The notes under the pieces: generated by a model
Told to the model about the DNA's origin: nothing
What the model saw: the letters and a program-made list of their open reading frames with translations, nothing else
Database searches by the model: none
In this document: positions 1 to 10,081 of the stretch, in pieces
How positions within the stretch are numbered: the stretch's first letter is position 1
Layout: each line of letters opens with the position of its first letter
Assembly (NCBI GenBank): GCA_016713335.1
Contig: JADJPH010000022.1
Coordinates: forward strand, 49,396-113,395
Direction of reading: 5' to 3'
Source of the DNA: Candidatus Fredericiella danica
GTDB lineage: Bacteria > Chloroflexota > Anaerolineae > Caldilineales > Caldilineaceae
DNA length: 64,000 bases
Made by a program: the position numbers and the translations under genes

Positions 1-864
1 GCGGCGGCGGCGCACCAGCTTGGCCAGGAGTCCCCGCTGTGGCGCCAATACCAATACGACCAGGAAAATGACGCCTGTCATTGTTGCCATGGCGCCGGCA
101 ATATTGGCGTTGAGCAGCCGCGCCAGCCAATAACCGGCAAGGGCGCTCAACACGCCAATGGCCACACTGAGCACCAACATGCGCCGCAGGTCGGATGTCA
201 GGAGATATGCCGCCGCGGCGGGCGTCACCATGAGCGCGACGACCAGCACCACACCGACAATGTCAAATGCGCCTACCGCAGTGATCGACACCAGCGCCAT
301 CAAGCCGTAGTGAAGCAAGGCTGGGGCAAACCCCAACGTTGCCGCCAGACCGGCGTCGAATGTGGCCAGCTTCAACTCTTTGTAGAAGAGCGAAATGAAG
401 GCGATGTTGGCAATCAGAACAACTGCAATTGTCACAAGCGCACGCGGCACATCGATTCCTAACACGATCAACCGGTCAAAGGGCGCAAACGCCAGTTCCC
501 CCAATAACACGGCATCCACATCAAGATGCACCCCGCGGGCAAAACGCGAGATCAGAATGACAGCCACGCTAAATAGCGCTGGGAAGACCAGCCCGATTGC
601 CGCATCCTGCTTCACCAGCCGGGTATGCTGCAACAGTTCGGTGAGTGTCACGGTCACCAGGCCGATGGCGGCTGCACCCACAATCAGCCACGGCGACTGG
701 AGGTCCTGCACGACGAAGAAGACCAGGACGATTCCCAGCAACACCGTGTGGCTGATGGCATCCGCCATCATGGCCGTACCGCGCAAGACCAGAAAGACGC
801 CCGGCAACGCACATGCAGCTGCGACAAGCACTGCAAGCAACTGAATTTCCAGTGAAGCGCTCAC
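1..864 (-). CDS. Metal ABC transporter permease (TroB/MntB/ZnuB type), partial
   Basis: This is a membrane subunit of a manganese/zinc/iron ABC importer. It starts at GTG 864, which overlaps the TGA of the preceding permease (GTGA), and stays open for 288 codons to the window edge, so the C-terminal end is missing. The translation is a run of hydrophobic helices. It has the family motif GTAMMADAISH near residues 30-40, KQDAAIGLVFPALF around residue 85, and ELKLATFDAGLAATLGF in the cytoplasmic loop that docks on the ATPase. It is the last gene in view of a four-gene operon running right to left. The two permeases are related and probably form a heterodimer. The metal cannot be read from this subunit. 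Confidence 0.9.
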   Translation of the reverse strand, partial: MSASLEIQLLAVLVAAACALPGVFLVLRGTAMMADAISHTVLLGIVLVFFVVQDLQSPWLIVGAAAIGLVTVTLTELLQHTRLVKQDAAIGLVFPALFSVAVILISRFARGVHLDVDAVLLGELAFAPFDRLIVLGIDVPRALVTIAVVLIANIAFISLFYKELKLATFDAGLAATLGFAPALLHYGLMALVSITAVGAFDIVGVVLVVALMVTPAAAAYLLTSDLRRMLVLSVAIGVLSALAGYWLARLLNANIAGAMATMTGVIFLVVLVLAPQRGLLAKLVRRRR

Positions 865-1784
865 GGGCGACCTCCCTTTAGCACCATGGCCAGTTCGGCG
901 TGCTGCCGGCGCCGGCGAATTTCGGTCCACAGCACGCCACGGCGTGGTGCGAAAAGCAACGATATCAGCGCGATGGCGCTGATACACAGCACAATCACCG
1001 GTCCTGTCGAGAGCCCGCCCGCCAGAGTGCTGATTGCGGTGCCGGTCACGCCGGCCACTGCACCAAAGAAGCCGGACAAGCCGACCATAAGGCCAAGGCG
1101 ATCCGTCCATTGGCGCGCCGCGGCGGCCGGGGCGACGATCATGGCGCTCATCAAAACAACCCCCACTGCCTGCAGCCCGATGACAATGGCAATCACCAGC
1201 AAGAAGGTGAGCAGCATCTCGAGCCATGACATGGGGAAGCCAAGCGTGGCGCCGAACTCACGGTCAAAGCTGAGCAACTTGAATTCCTTCCAAAACAAGC
1301 CCAACACCGCGAGCGCCGCACCACCAAAGAGCGCCATGACCAGGACGTCGCGTTCCATCAATGTGGCGGCCTGACCAAACAGGAAGTGATTGAGCCCGGC
1401 CTGCCGTGCATCCGGATTCTGTTGCAGAAAAGTCAGGAGCATCAATCCGAACCCAAAGAAGACCGCAAGCACAATCCCAAGCGCCGCATCCTGCTTTAGC
1501 CGCGTATGGCGGCTGACCCCGATGACCAGAATGACGCCGGCGACACCGGCTACGGCTGCGCCGGTCATCAGAACCAGCGGCGCCTTCAACCCGGTGATCA
1601 TGAAGGCGAGCACAACGCCAGGCAGGGCCGCATGGGAAATGGCATCGCCCAGCAGGCTTTGCCGGCGCAACATGGCAAAGGCGCCTAGCATGCCGCTCAC
1701 GATGCCTAGTATCGCAGTGCCGAGGGCCACTGTGCGCACCGTGTAGTCAAAGAACAGACTGTGAAGAAGTTGTCCCAGGTCCAT
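861..1784 (-). CDS. Metal ABC transporter permease (TroB/MntB/ZnuB type)
   Basis: This intact 307-residue polytopic membrane protein is the first permease of the metal importer. It shows the ABC-3 family signatures LRRQSLLGDAISHAALPG (about residues 39-56), TRLKQDAALGIVLAVFFG (about 94-111) and EFKLLSFDREFGATLGFP (about 168-185). The ATG lies 19 bp downstream of the ATPase stop. Its TGA overlaps the GTG of the second permease, which implies translational coupling. Length and helix pattern are normal for the family. It acts in the cytoplasmic membrane, passing the metal delivered by the lipoprotein encoded at 2601-3581. Confidence 0.92.
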   Translation of the reverse strand: MDLGQLLHSLFFDYTVRTVALGTAILGIVSGMLGAFAMLRRQSLLGDAISHAALPGVVLAFMITGLKAPLVLMTGAAVAGVAGVILVIGVSRHTRLKQDAALGIVLAVFFGFGLMLLTFLQQNPDARQAGLNHFLFGQAATLMERDVLVMALFGGAALAVLGLFWKEFKLLSFDREFGATLGFPMSWLEMLLTFLLVIAIVIGLQAVGVVLMSAMIVAPAAAARQWTDRLGLMVGLSGFFGAVAGVTGTAISTLAGGLSTGPVIVLCISAIALISLLFAPRRGVLWTEIRRRRQHAELAMVLKGGRP

Positions 1785-1803
1785 CTACATTCTCCTGTCG
1801 CAT

Positions 1804-2601
1804 TTAGTCCGCGCCACCGGCGGTGGCTGCAGGCGCAAACGATCTGAGCGCCATGCCCCCCGTCGCCAGTGCATCGCGTTCTACAAACGCAATCCGCCCG
1901 CCATAGGTGCGGCGGAGATTCTCCTCCGTGAACACCTGGCCCACAGGGCCACTGGCGATGCACTGGACGTTGAGGAGCGTCACCCAATCGAAGTACTCGG
2001 CAACGGTCTGCAGGTCATGATGGACCACCACCACCGTCTTCCCATCCCCGCGCAGTTGCTTGAGCAAGGTGACGATTGTCCGTTCCGTTGTGGCATCGAC
2101 GCCTTGAAATGGTTCATCCATGAAATAAATGTCTGCATCTTGGACGATGGCGCGCGCCAGGAAGACGCGTTGCTGCTGGCCGCCCGAGAGTTGGCTGATC
2201 TGCCGCTGTGCAAAGTCATGCATCCCCACCTGCTCAAGGGCATGCATCGCCAGGTCAACCTCTCGGCGTCCGGGCCGGCGAAACCAGCCAAGTGCACCGT
2301 AGCGCCCCATTGTGACCACATCCACCACATTCGTGGGAAAATCCCAGTCGACGCTGCCGCGTTGGGGCACATACCCCACCCGCTGCCGCTGCTGTGTATA
2401 GGATTTGCCGTCGATGCGCACAGAACCGGCGGCAACCGGCGTCAGGCCCAAGATGGCCTTCATCAGGGTCGTTTTTCCCGCGCCGTTCGGTCCTACAATC
2501 GCCATCAAGATCCCGGCGGGTGCAGTGACATCGACATCCCAGAGGACGGGCTTGTCATGATACGCGACGGTCAAATCGGTGACTTCCAATGCAGGATTCA
2601 T
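1804..2601 (-). CDS. Metal ABC transporter ATP-binding protein
   Basis: This 265-residue nucleotide-binding subunit energises the importer. Visible motifs are Walker A GPNGAGKTT (residues 37-45), the Q-loop region GYVPQRGSVDWDFP, the ABC signature LSGGQQQR (about 140), Walker B DIYFMDEP (about 160) and the H-loop VVVVHHDL. The sequence around the Q-loop (VPQR...DWDFP) is typical of the Mn/Zn/Fe (MntB/ZnuC/TroB) group rather than of siderophore importers. Its ATG overlaps the last base of the binding-protein stop codon (TGATG), so the two genes are tightly coupled. It is intact. Confidence 0.93.
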   Translation of the reverse strand: MNPALEVTDLTVAYHDKPVLWDVDVTAPAGILMAIVGPNGAGKTTLMKAILGLTPVAAGSVRIDGKSYTQQRQRVGYVPQRGSVDWDFPTNVVDVVTMGRYGALGWFRRPGRREVDLAMHALEQVGMHDFAQRQISQLSGGQQQRVFLARAIVQDADIYFMDEPFQGVDATTERTIVTLLKQLRGDGKTVVVVHHDLQTVAEYFDWVTLLNVQCIASGPVGQVFTEENLRRTYGGRIAFVERDALATGGMALRSFAPAATAGGAD

Positions 2602-3581
2602 CAGGAACCTCCCAACAGAGCATTGACGATCGTATCGATGTTGTGCTTCACCATGCCGATATAGGTGCCGCCGTCGCTGTCCGGGCTCCCCAGCGCGTCC
2701 GAATAGAGTTGGCCTCCGATCTTCACGGAGAACCCTCGATCCTTGACAGCCGCTTGCAGCGCCTCGACATTGCGCACCGGCACCGAAGTCTCGATGAAGA
2801 TTGCGGGGATCTGCTGCGCCGCAATGAAATCGGCAAGTTCACGCACATCCGCGGTGCCCGCCTCACTGGCGGTGCTGATGCCTTGTAGTCCGCGCACGTC
2901 GAACCCGTAGGCGCGACCAAAGTAATGAAACGCATCATGGGCGGTGACCAGGACGCGCTTGTCGCTGGGCACACGCGCCGCCTGCGCCCGTACGTAGGTA
3001 TCAAGTTCCTGCAGTTGCTGGAGATAGTCGGCGGCGCGCTGCTCGTACTCGGCCGCGTGCGGGGCGTCGATCGCCACCAGCGCGTCGCGCACCGCCTCGG
3101 TGGCTGCCATCCAGAGCGCGACGTCGAACCAGATATGCGGGTCGAAGTCGCCAGCCCTGTGTCCCCAGGCCAAGAGGCGCTCGCCGCCGATCTGCTCACC
3201 GACCGCAATACTCGGTTTCCGGCTGCCGATCTGTTTGAGGACATCGTCCAGTTGGGCTTCCAGAAACAAGCCATTGTAGAAGATCGCGTCGGCTTCCTGG
3301 AGCAGGTTGACGTCGCCTTCGCTCGCCACGTAGAGATGCGGGTCGATGCCCGGTCCCATCAACGCCGTGACGTCGACGCGCTCGCCACCTACGTTGCGCA
3401 CGATGTCGGCAATCTGGCCGGTCGTCGTGACGATGCGCAGCTTACCATTCGCCGTATCTGCCTGTGCGCTGCCGCAACCCGTAAGCAAAAGGAGCAGCAA
3501 CGCCGCAATCACACACACGTACGGAGGCGGTGCAATCCGTCTCTCGTGCGCGTCATCGCTGGGTCTTCGGATTTCATTCAT
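2601..3581 (-). CDS. Metal-binding lipoprotein of the ABC importer (TroA/ZnuA family)
   Basis: This is the extracytoplasmic metal-capture protein. I chose ATG 3581 (326 residues) because it has GGAG eight bases upstream and lies after the likely transcription start. An in-frame ATG at 3611 sits inside the operator. The N-terminus is a lipoprotein signal: hydrophobic stretch, then LLTGC with the lipidated Cys at residue 36. Likely ligands are the His of DPHLYVAS, the His of DPHIWFD, the Glu of FIETSVP and an Asp near YIGMVKHNID. No His-rich acidic loop, common in zinc-specific ZnuA, is present. Together with the DtxR-like operator this favours Mn or Fe over Zn, but that is inference. Confidence 0.9.
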   Translation of the reverse strand: MNEIRRPSDDAHERRIAPPPYVCVIAALLLLLLTGCGSAQADTANGKLRIVTTTGQIADIVRNVGGERVDVTALMGPGIDPHLYVASEGDVNLLQEADAIFYNGLFLEAQLDDVLKQIGSRKPSIAVGEQIGGERLLAWGHRAGDFDPHIWFDVALWMAATEAVRDALVAIDAPHAAEYEQRAADYLQQLQELDTYVRAQAARVPSDKRVLVTAHDAFHYFGRAYGFDVRGLQGISTASEAGTADVRELADFIAAQQIPAIFIETSVPVRNVEALQAAVKDRGFSVKIGGQLYSDALGSPDSDGGTYIGMVKHNIDTIVNALLGGS

Positions 3582-3600
3582 AGATTCAACTCCATCAAAA

Positions 3601-3616
3601 TTTAGATTCAACTAAA
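3601..3616 (-). promoter_or_regulatory. Candidate DtxR/MntR-type operator of the metal importer
   Basis: The interrupted palindrome TTTAGATTCAACTAAA (TTTAG-N6-CTAAA) lies directly downstream of the -10 box at 3620-3625 and covers the expected transcription start. The core TAGATTCAACT is repeated at 3581-3591, exactly 22 bp away (two helical turns), next to the start codon. TTTAG...CTAAA resembles boxes bound by metal-dependent DtxR/MntR/SirR repressors. No such regulator gene is in the window, so the binding protein is inferred. Confidence 0.5.
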
Positions 3617-3619
3617 AAA

Positions 3620-3647
3620 ATTATATACGCAAACAAATAGATGTCAA
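3620..3647 (-). promoter_or_regulatory. Sigma-70 promoter of the metal importer operon
   Basis: On the minus strand there is a perfect -35 TTGACA (3647-3642) and a perfect -10 TATAAT (3625-3620), separated by 16 bp. They lie 40-70 bp upstream of the chosen ATG. This is the best promoter match I found in the window, and it carries a palindromic operator just after the -10 box. Confidence 0.8.
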
Positions 3648-3740
3648 GTAGAAATCTAGGAATGTACGCGCAAGGGTTGCTTTGCGCTAGAATAGGGAGC
3701 ATGTGTAGTTATTTTCACAATCTAACCAAGGAGGCGCCCC

Positions 3741-4145
3741 ATGCCCATGCGTCATCTGCCCGTATATCAGGCAAAGCGTCTTGGTGTATACACCATCCTG
3801 CCGGACGATGAACTAAAGACCGCTGCACGCAAGATGCAGGACTACAACATCAGCGCGCTGGTGGTTGCGGATGAAGAGGGTTATCTAGCCGGTGTTCTGA
3901 CCCGGACGGATCTCGTCCGCGCCTGCTACAGCCAGAAGAACTGGGCGCATTTGCCTGTGCGTAACTTCATGGCAGCGGATGTTGTCACAGTTAAGCTTGA
4001 CGATCCATTGGAGCGTGTGATGGAGTTGTTGATCCAGAACCACATCCATCGCGTCGTGGCGGTCGAAGAGGTCAACGGCAAGGCGAAGCCCGTGGCCGTC
4101 CTGGCGGCAGCAGATATCGTCTATCACATGGCGCAGGACAACTGA
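3741..4145 (+). CDS. CBS-domain protein (paired CBS)
   Basis: This 134-residue cytoplasmic protein consists of two CBS repeats (about residues 10-65 and 72-130), a fold that usually senses adenine nucleotides. Characteristic stretches are YNISALVVADEEGYLAGVLT in the first repeat and VRNFMAADVVTV plus LLIQNHIHRVVAVE in the second. The start ATG 3741 follows a strong AAGGAGG. It lies 21 bp upstream of the SulP transporter and probably shares its transcript, so it may sense energy status for that transporter (inference). A possible -10 TAGAAT lies at 3688-3693. The gene is intact. Confidence 0.85.
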   Translation: MPMRHLPVYQAKRLGVYTILPDDELKTAARKMQDYNISALVVADEEGYLAGVLTRTDLVRACYSQKNWAHLPVRNFMAADVVTVKLDDPLERVMELLIQNHIHRVVAVEEVNGKAKPVAVLAAADIVYHMAQDN

Positions 4146-4166
4146 TACAAGAATCGATAGGTAGCC

Positions 4167-5883
4167 ATGCAACGGCTATCTTTGTTTGGGTTATACCGGC
4201 GCGAATTTCACGGCTACAATGCCGGCAAGTTCCGGCAGGACCTGCTCGCCGGCTTGACGGTAGCGGCTGTGGCGCTCCCCCTGGCGCTGGCCTTTGGCGT
4301 CGCCTCGGGCGCCTCGGCGCCGGCAGGGCTGATCACGGCCATTCTCTCCGGCTTCATTATTGGCGCACTCTCCGGTGACCACTACCAGATCTCGGGGCCT
4401 ACAGGCGCCATGAGCGCCGTGCTGATCGTCAGCGCCCAGCGCGTTGGCCTGGAAGGTGTCTGGCTCACGGGCGTCATCGCCGGCGTCATCATTCTGGTAA
4501 TTGGTTTGTTACGTTTGGGGCGCTTTGTCGCCTTTCATTCCCTCGTCGGTCATCACCGGGTTCACCTCAGGCATCGCCTTTATCATTTTCGTGGGCCAGA
4601 TCGGCAATTTTCTCGGGATTCCGGCGATTGCCGGTGAATCGGCGCTCTTCCAGTTGTTCGGCTATCTTCAGGGTGGCTGGACCGCCAGTTGGCCAACGGT
4701 TTTGATCGGTCTGCTCGTCGTGCTCATCATGCTCTTCTGGCCAAAGTCGTGGGGCCGGTTTGTGCCCGGATCGCTGCTTGGCATCATCGTGGCAACGCTG
4801 GTCGCCGTCGTGACCGGCTGGCCGGTGCCCAATATTGGGGTCATTCCGCGCACCATTTTGCTGGATGACCGGCTGACGTTCGCTACAATCCCCTGGGGAG
4901 AAATGAACAGCCTCCTGGTGCCGGCGCTTTCAATCGCCGCCCTGGGTGCGGTCGAATCACTGTTGTGCGGCGCGGTCGGGAGCAAGATGACGGGCATCCG
5001 GCTGCAGGCCAACCAGGAGTTGGTCGCACAGGGCATCGGCAACATTATCATTCCGTTTTTTGGCGGCGTACCGGCGACTGCTGCGATTGCGCGTTCATCG
5101 GTGGGTATCAAGTCGGGCGGGCAAACTCGGTTGGTCTCGATTATCCATGCGGTGGCATTGTTGGCGGCGGCGCTCCTCTTTGGCAGTGTGATTGCCTTGA
5201 TTCCAATGAGCGCACTGGCGGGTGTCTTGATGGTGACTGCCGTGCGGATGAATGAATGGCATTCGATCCGATTCATGTTCAGCCACCGCTTCAAGACGGG
5301 CATTGTCACCTTCCTGATTACGTTTTTTGCCACCATCACGCTGGACCTGACACAGGCGATCTTGATCGGCGGCATCATTTCTGCCGGCGTCTTCATCAAT
5401 CAGGTCGCCAACCTGGAGATTCAGGTGCATCCGGTGGATGTCGAGCGTATGCGCAAGCGTGGCATGGACATCAAGACTGACGCCAGGTACATGCGCGTCG
5501 CATACCTGACCGGTCCGCTTTTCTTTGCCGCCACCAACACGTTTAACGAGGCCTTTGCCCACGAAGAGGATGTGACCGTCCTGATCCTCTCCATGCGCGG
5601 CGTGCCGCTGATTGACCTGTCCGGGCTCGAAGCCTTGATCGACTTGACGGAGAAGATGCATGCGCAGGGCAAGACGTTGATGCTGGCGGGTGTTCACGCC
5701 AAGGTGATGTATACCATCGAACGCGCTCATCTGGACGATATCATTGGCAAAGAGAACTTCTTCTGGAGTGCAGACCGCGCCATCATGGTGGCGGAAATGC
5801 GCCACCTTCACCTGCAGGGGATCGAAGTGCCAGATGACGTAGAGCCGGCCGAAGCGCCCGATCCCATGGCAATGCCGTTGTAA
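4167..5883 (+). CDS. SulP-family anion transporter with STAS domain (frameshifted)
   Basis: This is a SulP permease (sulfate/bicarbonate class) of about 570 residues. The N-terminal membrane domain begins with YNAGKFRQDLLAGLTVAAVALP, then the SGPTGAMSAV loop. Reading moves to another frame near 4530, where TTT replaces the expected TT, then continues through further helices to a C-terminal STAS domain (about the last 110 residues, VLILSMRGVPLIDLSGLEAL). The indel is probably a sequence error. A beta-carbonic anhydrase 1 kb downstream suggests bicarbonate as substrate, but SulP substrates cannot be read reliably from sequence. Confidence 0.88.
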
Positions 5884-5892
5884 GGACCTTCG

Positions 5893-6798
5893 ATGCTCAA
5901 TTTACCCCCCGTTCATTTTACAAAAGTCGATGGTTTGCGTGCACGGTATGTGGATCATGGCAGCAGCGGTGCGCCGCTGCTGCTCCTCCACGGCATCGGC
6001 GGTTCAATCGAGGCGTGGCATCGAAATCTGGCGCCGTTGGCGGCGCAGCGACGGACGTTGGCGATCGACTTACCCGGCAGCGGGCGCAGCGACCGCCCTG
6101 TGCCATACCCGCAGCCCACACTGGCTTTCTTTGCCGGCTATCTCCAGCGCTTTCTTGTTGAAATTGGCGCTGCCGATGGTGTGTTCGTGGTTGGGTCCAG
6201 TTTTGGCGGCGCCGTCGCGATGGAGCTAGCGGTTCGTCACCCGCAGATGGTGCGCGGGTTGGTGTTGGTCTCACCTTCCGGTTTGAGCACGGTGGTTGCC
6301 TGGCCGTTGCGGATCGCTTCCACACCGCTGATTGGGGAGTTGGTGACACGCCCAAGCCGGGCAAGCACGGCCCGCAGCCTGCGTGGGCTGGTCGCAGACC
6401 CCACGATTGTCACCGACGACGAAATTGATGCGGCCTATACGCTTGCAAGCCTGCCAGGTGCACAGGCGTCTTTTCTGGATCTGTTGCGCATCTACTGCAA
6501 TCCCCTTGGCATCAAACGACGTGAGACCACGCGGATCATCGGTAACTTACCGCGCATCACCGTGCCAACCCTCATCGTCTGGGGGGAGCAAGATACGATC
6601 TTGCCGTTCGCATCAGCCCGCCCTGCCATGCAACGGCTGCCCAATGCACAACTCATCCTCATGACCGGATGTGGGCACATGCCATACGTTGAAGCGCCGG
6701 AGCGGTTCAATAGGCTGCTTGCTGACTATGTGCAGCGGGTAGAGACAGGTGCATGGCAGGGGAATGGAAACTTCTCACAAGATCGATTAGATTACTGA
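5893..6798 (+). CDS. Alpha/beta-hydrolase
   Basis: This intact 301-residue alpha/beta-hydrolase fold protein has an oxyanion-hole motif LLLHGIGGS (about 31-39) and the nucleophile elbow VVGSSFGGA with catalytic Ser near residue 103. The Asp lies in WGEQDTILP and the His in GCGHMPYVEAP near the C-terminus. It has no signal peptide, so it should be cytoplasmic. It resembles the MhpC/epoxide-hydrolase-like branch, but the substrate is unknown. It starts 9 bp after the SulP gene and precedes carbonic anhydrase, so it is likely in the same operon, though a link to inorganic carbon is not evident from its motifs. Confidence 0.85.
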   Translation: MLNLPPVHFTKVDGLRARYVDHGSSGAPLLLLHGIGGSIEAWHRNLAPLAAQRRTLAIDLPGSGRSDRPVPYPQPTLAFFAGYLQRFLVEIGAADGVFVVGSSFGGAVAMELAVRHPQMVRGLVLVSPSGLSTVVAWPLRIASTPLIGELVTRPSRASTARSLRGLVADPTIVTDDEIDAAYTLASLPGAQASFLDLLRIYCNPLGIKRRETTRIIGNLPRITVPTLIVWGEQDTILPFASARPAMQRLPNAQLILMTGCGHMPYVEAPERFNRLLADYVQRVETGAWQGNGNFSQDRLDY

Positions 6799-6883
6799 CT
6801 GAGCAGCAACCAGCCCATGATGATGCAACGCACAGGTCATGGAAATTGTTTTGCGGTCATTACAGCGCGTGTGGGAGGCAGTG

Positions 6884-7517
<634 letters not shown>

Positions 7518-7518
<1 letters not shown>

Positions 7519-8321
7519 TGACTGGAACAAGCGAGTCAGCGGCAACCGTCACGCGCGTTGCCACGGTCACCCTCCGCCCGGTGACACCGGAAAACCTGGA
7601 CACTATCTTAAGCCTGAAAGTGGCCCCGGCCCAGGAAAATTTTGTAGCAAACAATGCCAAATCGCTGGCACAGGGCGCCTACAACCGGTATGCCTGGCGG
7701 CGGGCCATCTATGCGGGCGAGACGCCCGTCGGCTTTGTGATGCTCTACGACAACCCTGATGAGGCTGAGTATTTTCTGTGGCGCCTGATGATCGACCAGC
7801 GCTATCAGCGTTTTGGATTTGGCCGGCAGGCACTTGAGCAGGTGATCGACTATGTCTGTGGCCGGCCGGGCGCAAAGGAACTGTTGACCAGCTACGTACC
7901 GGGCGAAGGTTGTCCACAGCCGTTCTATGCGGAGCTCGGGTTTGTGGAGACCGGCGACGTAGACGAAGGCGAGACGGTCATGCGGCTGGTGTTGGCAGAG
8001 CGTGCGCAAGCGACTGCACCGGCGCCGCGGCCATTGACGCATGTCGTGTTATTCAAGCTAAAGGAACCGGCGCCGGAATCGATTGACAAAGCCGTCAAAT
8101 TGCTGCGGGGGTTGGAAGGCAAGATTCCCGAATTGCGTGGGATCGAGGTAGGCGTCGATACGTTGCATACGCAGCGCTCTTATGACATGGCACTGATCAC
8201 GCGCTTCGACGATTTGGCCGGCATGCAAGCCTATCAGGCACACCCTGAGCATGTCGCGGTGCTGGAATATCTGCGCTCCGTGCTGGCGGCGTCAGTCGCC
8301 GTCGACTTTGTACAGGATTGA
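7518..8321 (+). CDS. Fusion of GNAT acetyltransferase and Dabb (stress A/B-barrel) domain
   Basis: This is an intact 267-residue two-domain protein. Residues about 15-165 are a GNAT N-acetyltransferase of the spermidine/spermine acetyltransferase-like type: LRPVTPENLDTILSL at the start, the acetyl-CoA loop QRFGFGRQAL, and YAELGFVETG near the end. Residues about 175-267 form a ferredoxin-like Dabb domain: LTHVVLFKLKEPAP, GIEVGVDT, YDMALITRFDDLAGMQAYQAHPEH... with the His-Pro typical of that family. The start ATG overlaps the carbonic anhydrase stop. The acetyl acceptor and the role of the Dabb domain are unknown. The fusion is in frame with no sign of error. Confidence 0.8.
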
Positions 8322-8328
8322 GTTCACC

Positions 8329-9118
8329 ATGTTCCGTATTCTTGGCATGCTATTGTTTGTTCCCATCCTTGCCTTACTGGCGTCGCCCCAGCCCGCTTAT
8401 GCCGGCAACGGGATCACCGAGCCTGTGGCCGGCGCGGTCGTAAGCGGTACGGTTCCGATTCATGCGGAGGCGGCCCACCCGACATTTCGCAAGTGGCAGT
8501 TGGATCTCTTGTTGAACGGCGACGACCGCCAGACCCATTTTCTGGCGGTTGGTGAGCAGCCGGCGCCTGAGAGCAGCGAATTGGCGCAGTTTGACACAAC
8601 GCGGTTTCCCGACGGTCAGCATCTGCTGCGGCTACGCGTGGTCTATTTCGGTCTCAACTATGATGAGTTTGCCGTCCCGATCGCGATCAACAATGCCGGC
8701 GGCCACATTCCGCTTGCAGTGGGCGACGCCCCGGTGAAATTTCGCGATGACGCGCCGGCCGGATGGCAAACGTAGGATCGAAGTGGACATTTCTGACCAA
8801 CGTCTGACCGTCTGGCAAGGTGAGGTTCCGATCTTTGAAACGACGGTGAGCACCGGCAAGCCTGGGCACCGGACACTGCCTGGCACATTTCGCGTTTACC
8901 ACAAGTACGAGCAGACCCGAATGACCGGTCCGGATTATGACACGCCAGACGTACCCTGGACGATGTATTATTCTGGTGATTTTGCCATCCATGGGGCCTA
9001 CTGGCACAACAATTTTGGGACGCCGGTCAGCCACGGCTGCGTGAACGTGCGCGTGCCTGAGGCCAGGGCGATCTTTGAATGGGCAGATGTCGGCACCGAA
9101 GTCGTTGTTCACGAGTAA
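8329..9118 (+). CDS. Exported L,D-transpeptidase (YkuD), frameshifted
   Basis: This cell-wall enzyme forms or edits 3-3 cross-links in peptidoglycan or attaches proteins to it. ATG 8329 begins a signal peptide ending near PAYA-GNG. A beta-rich region of about 110 residues follows (ITEPVAGAVVSGTVPIHAEA), resembling bacterial Ig-like modules. The frame changes near 8765-8775. The YkuD domain then runs RIEVDISDQRLTVWQGEVP to a catalytic motif with HGAYWHNNFG and SHGCVNVR (nucleophile Cys). Total length is about 263 residues. The gene sits 7 bp after the GNAT-Dabb gene. Confidence 0.87.
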
Positions 9119-9137
9119 CAGAGCACAGCCAAAGAGC

Positions 9138-10060
9138 ATGAATCGGCATCAGAACGTCCGCTTATTAGGCGTCCCCATGGACCTCGGCCAACAGCGCCGC
9201 GGCGTCGACATGGGCCCCAGCGCCCTGCGCTATGCGGGGCTTTTCCACAGGCTGTTGCAAGAAGGGCACCGCGTAGAAGATGATGGCAACATCGTCGTCC
9301 CTGTGCGCGACCAGAGCCAGGTCCGCGCCCATGAGTGGCAAGATGCCGGCGCGGGTGGGCTGCGACATCTTCCGGAAGTGGTTGCCGCGTGTGCGGCGAT
9401 CTACGCTGCCGCCCAGCAGAGCGCCAGTGCGACGGAATTTCCAATTTTCCTGGGCGGCGACCACTCAATCGCCATTGGCACGGTAGGCGGAGCGGTGGCT
9501 GGCGGTCCCGTCGGGCTGCTGTGGGTGGATGCCCACGGCGACTTCAACACGCCTGATACGACCCCTCGGGCAACATCCACGGCATGCCGGTTGCGGCGCT
9601 CATCGGGCGGGGGCATCCCGATCTCGTCAATCTTGGCCATGCAGGACCAAAACTGCGACCCCACGATGTCGTGATGATCGGGGTGCGGGACCTGGATGCC
9701 ACGGAACGAATGGAGTTGGCCAATAGTGGCATCACGGTGTACACCATGCGCGATGTCGACGAACTGGGGGTGGCGACCGTTGCACGGCGTGCATTGACTC
9801 GCCTCAACCATCTGCCGCGCCTTCATCTCAGTTTTGACATGGACGTGATGGATCCGGCGGTGGCTCCCGGCGTTGGCACTCCGGTGCCGGGCGGGCTGAC
9901 CTTTCGTGAGGCACATCTGCTGATGGAGATCTTGGCGGAAGCGAACAAGATTGCGTCCATGGATGTCGTGGAAATCAACCCAATCCTGGATGAACGCAAT
10001 CGCACGGCTGAACTGGCCGTAGAACTGGTCTCATCCGTGCTTGGCAAACGCATTCTCTGA
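9138..10060 (+). CDS. rocF: Arginase (ureohydrolase family), frameshifted
   Basis: This Mn-dependent ureohydrolase most likely converts arginine to ornithine and urea. The metal ligands are visible: GGDHS, DAHGDFNTP and SFDMDVMDP. The segment PAVAPGVGTPVPGGLTFRE is more arginase-like than agmatinase-like. A one-base loss near 9562 (CCCCTCGGG, where ACC-CCN-TCG-GGC is expected) changes frame between DAHGDFNTPDTTP and SGNIHGMPVA. With that corrected the protein has about 307 residues, the usual size. ATG 9138 gives the typical N-terminus NVRLLGVPMDLGQQRRGVDM. No urease genes are in view. Confidence 0.88.
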
Positions 10061-10081
10061 GCCCTATCACTGGCGGCTCAG
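10057..10081. terminator. Hairpin between convergent arginase and kinase genes
   Basis: CTGAGCC (10057-10063) and GGCTCAG (10075-10081) form a 7-bp stem with an 11-base loop, overlapping both stop codons. There is no T-tract, so a role as bidirectional terminator is only plausible. Confidence 0.35.
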
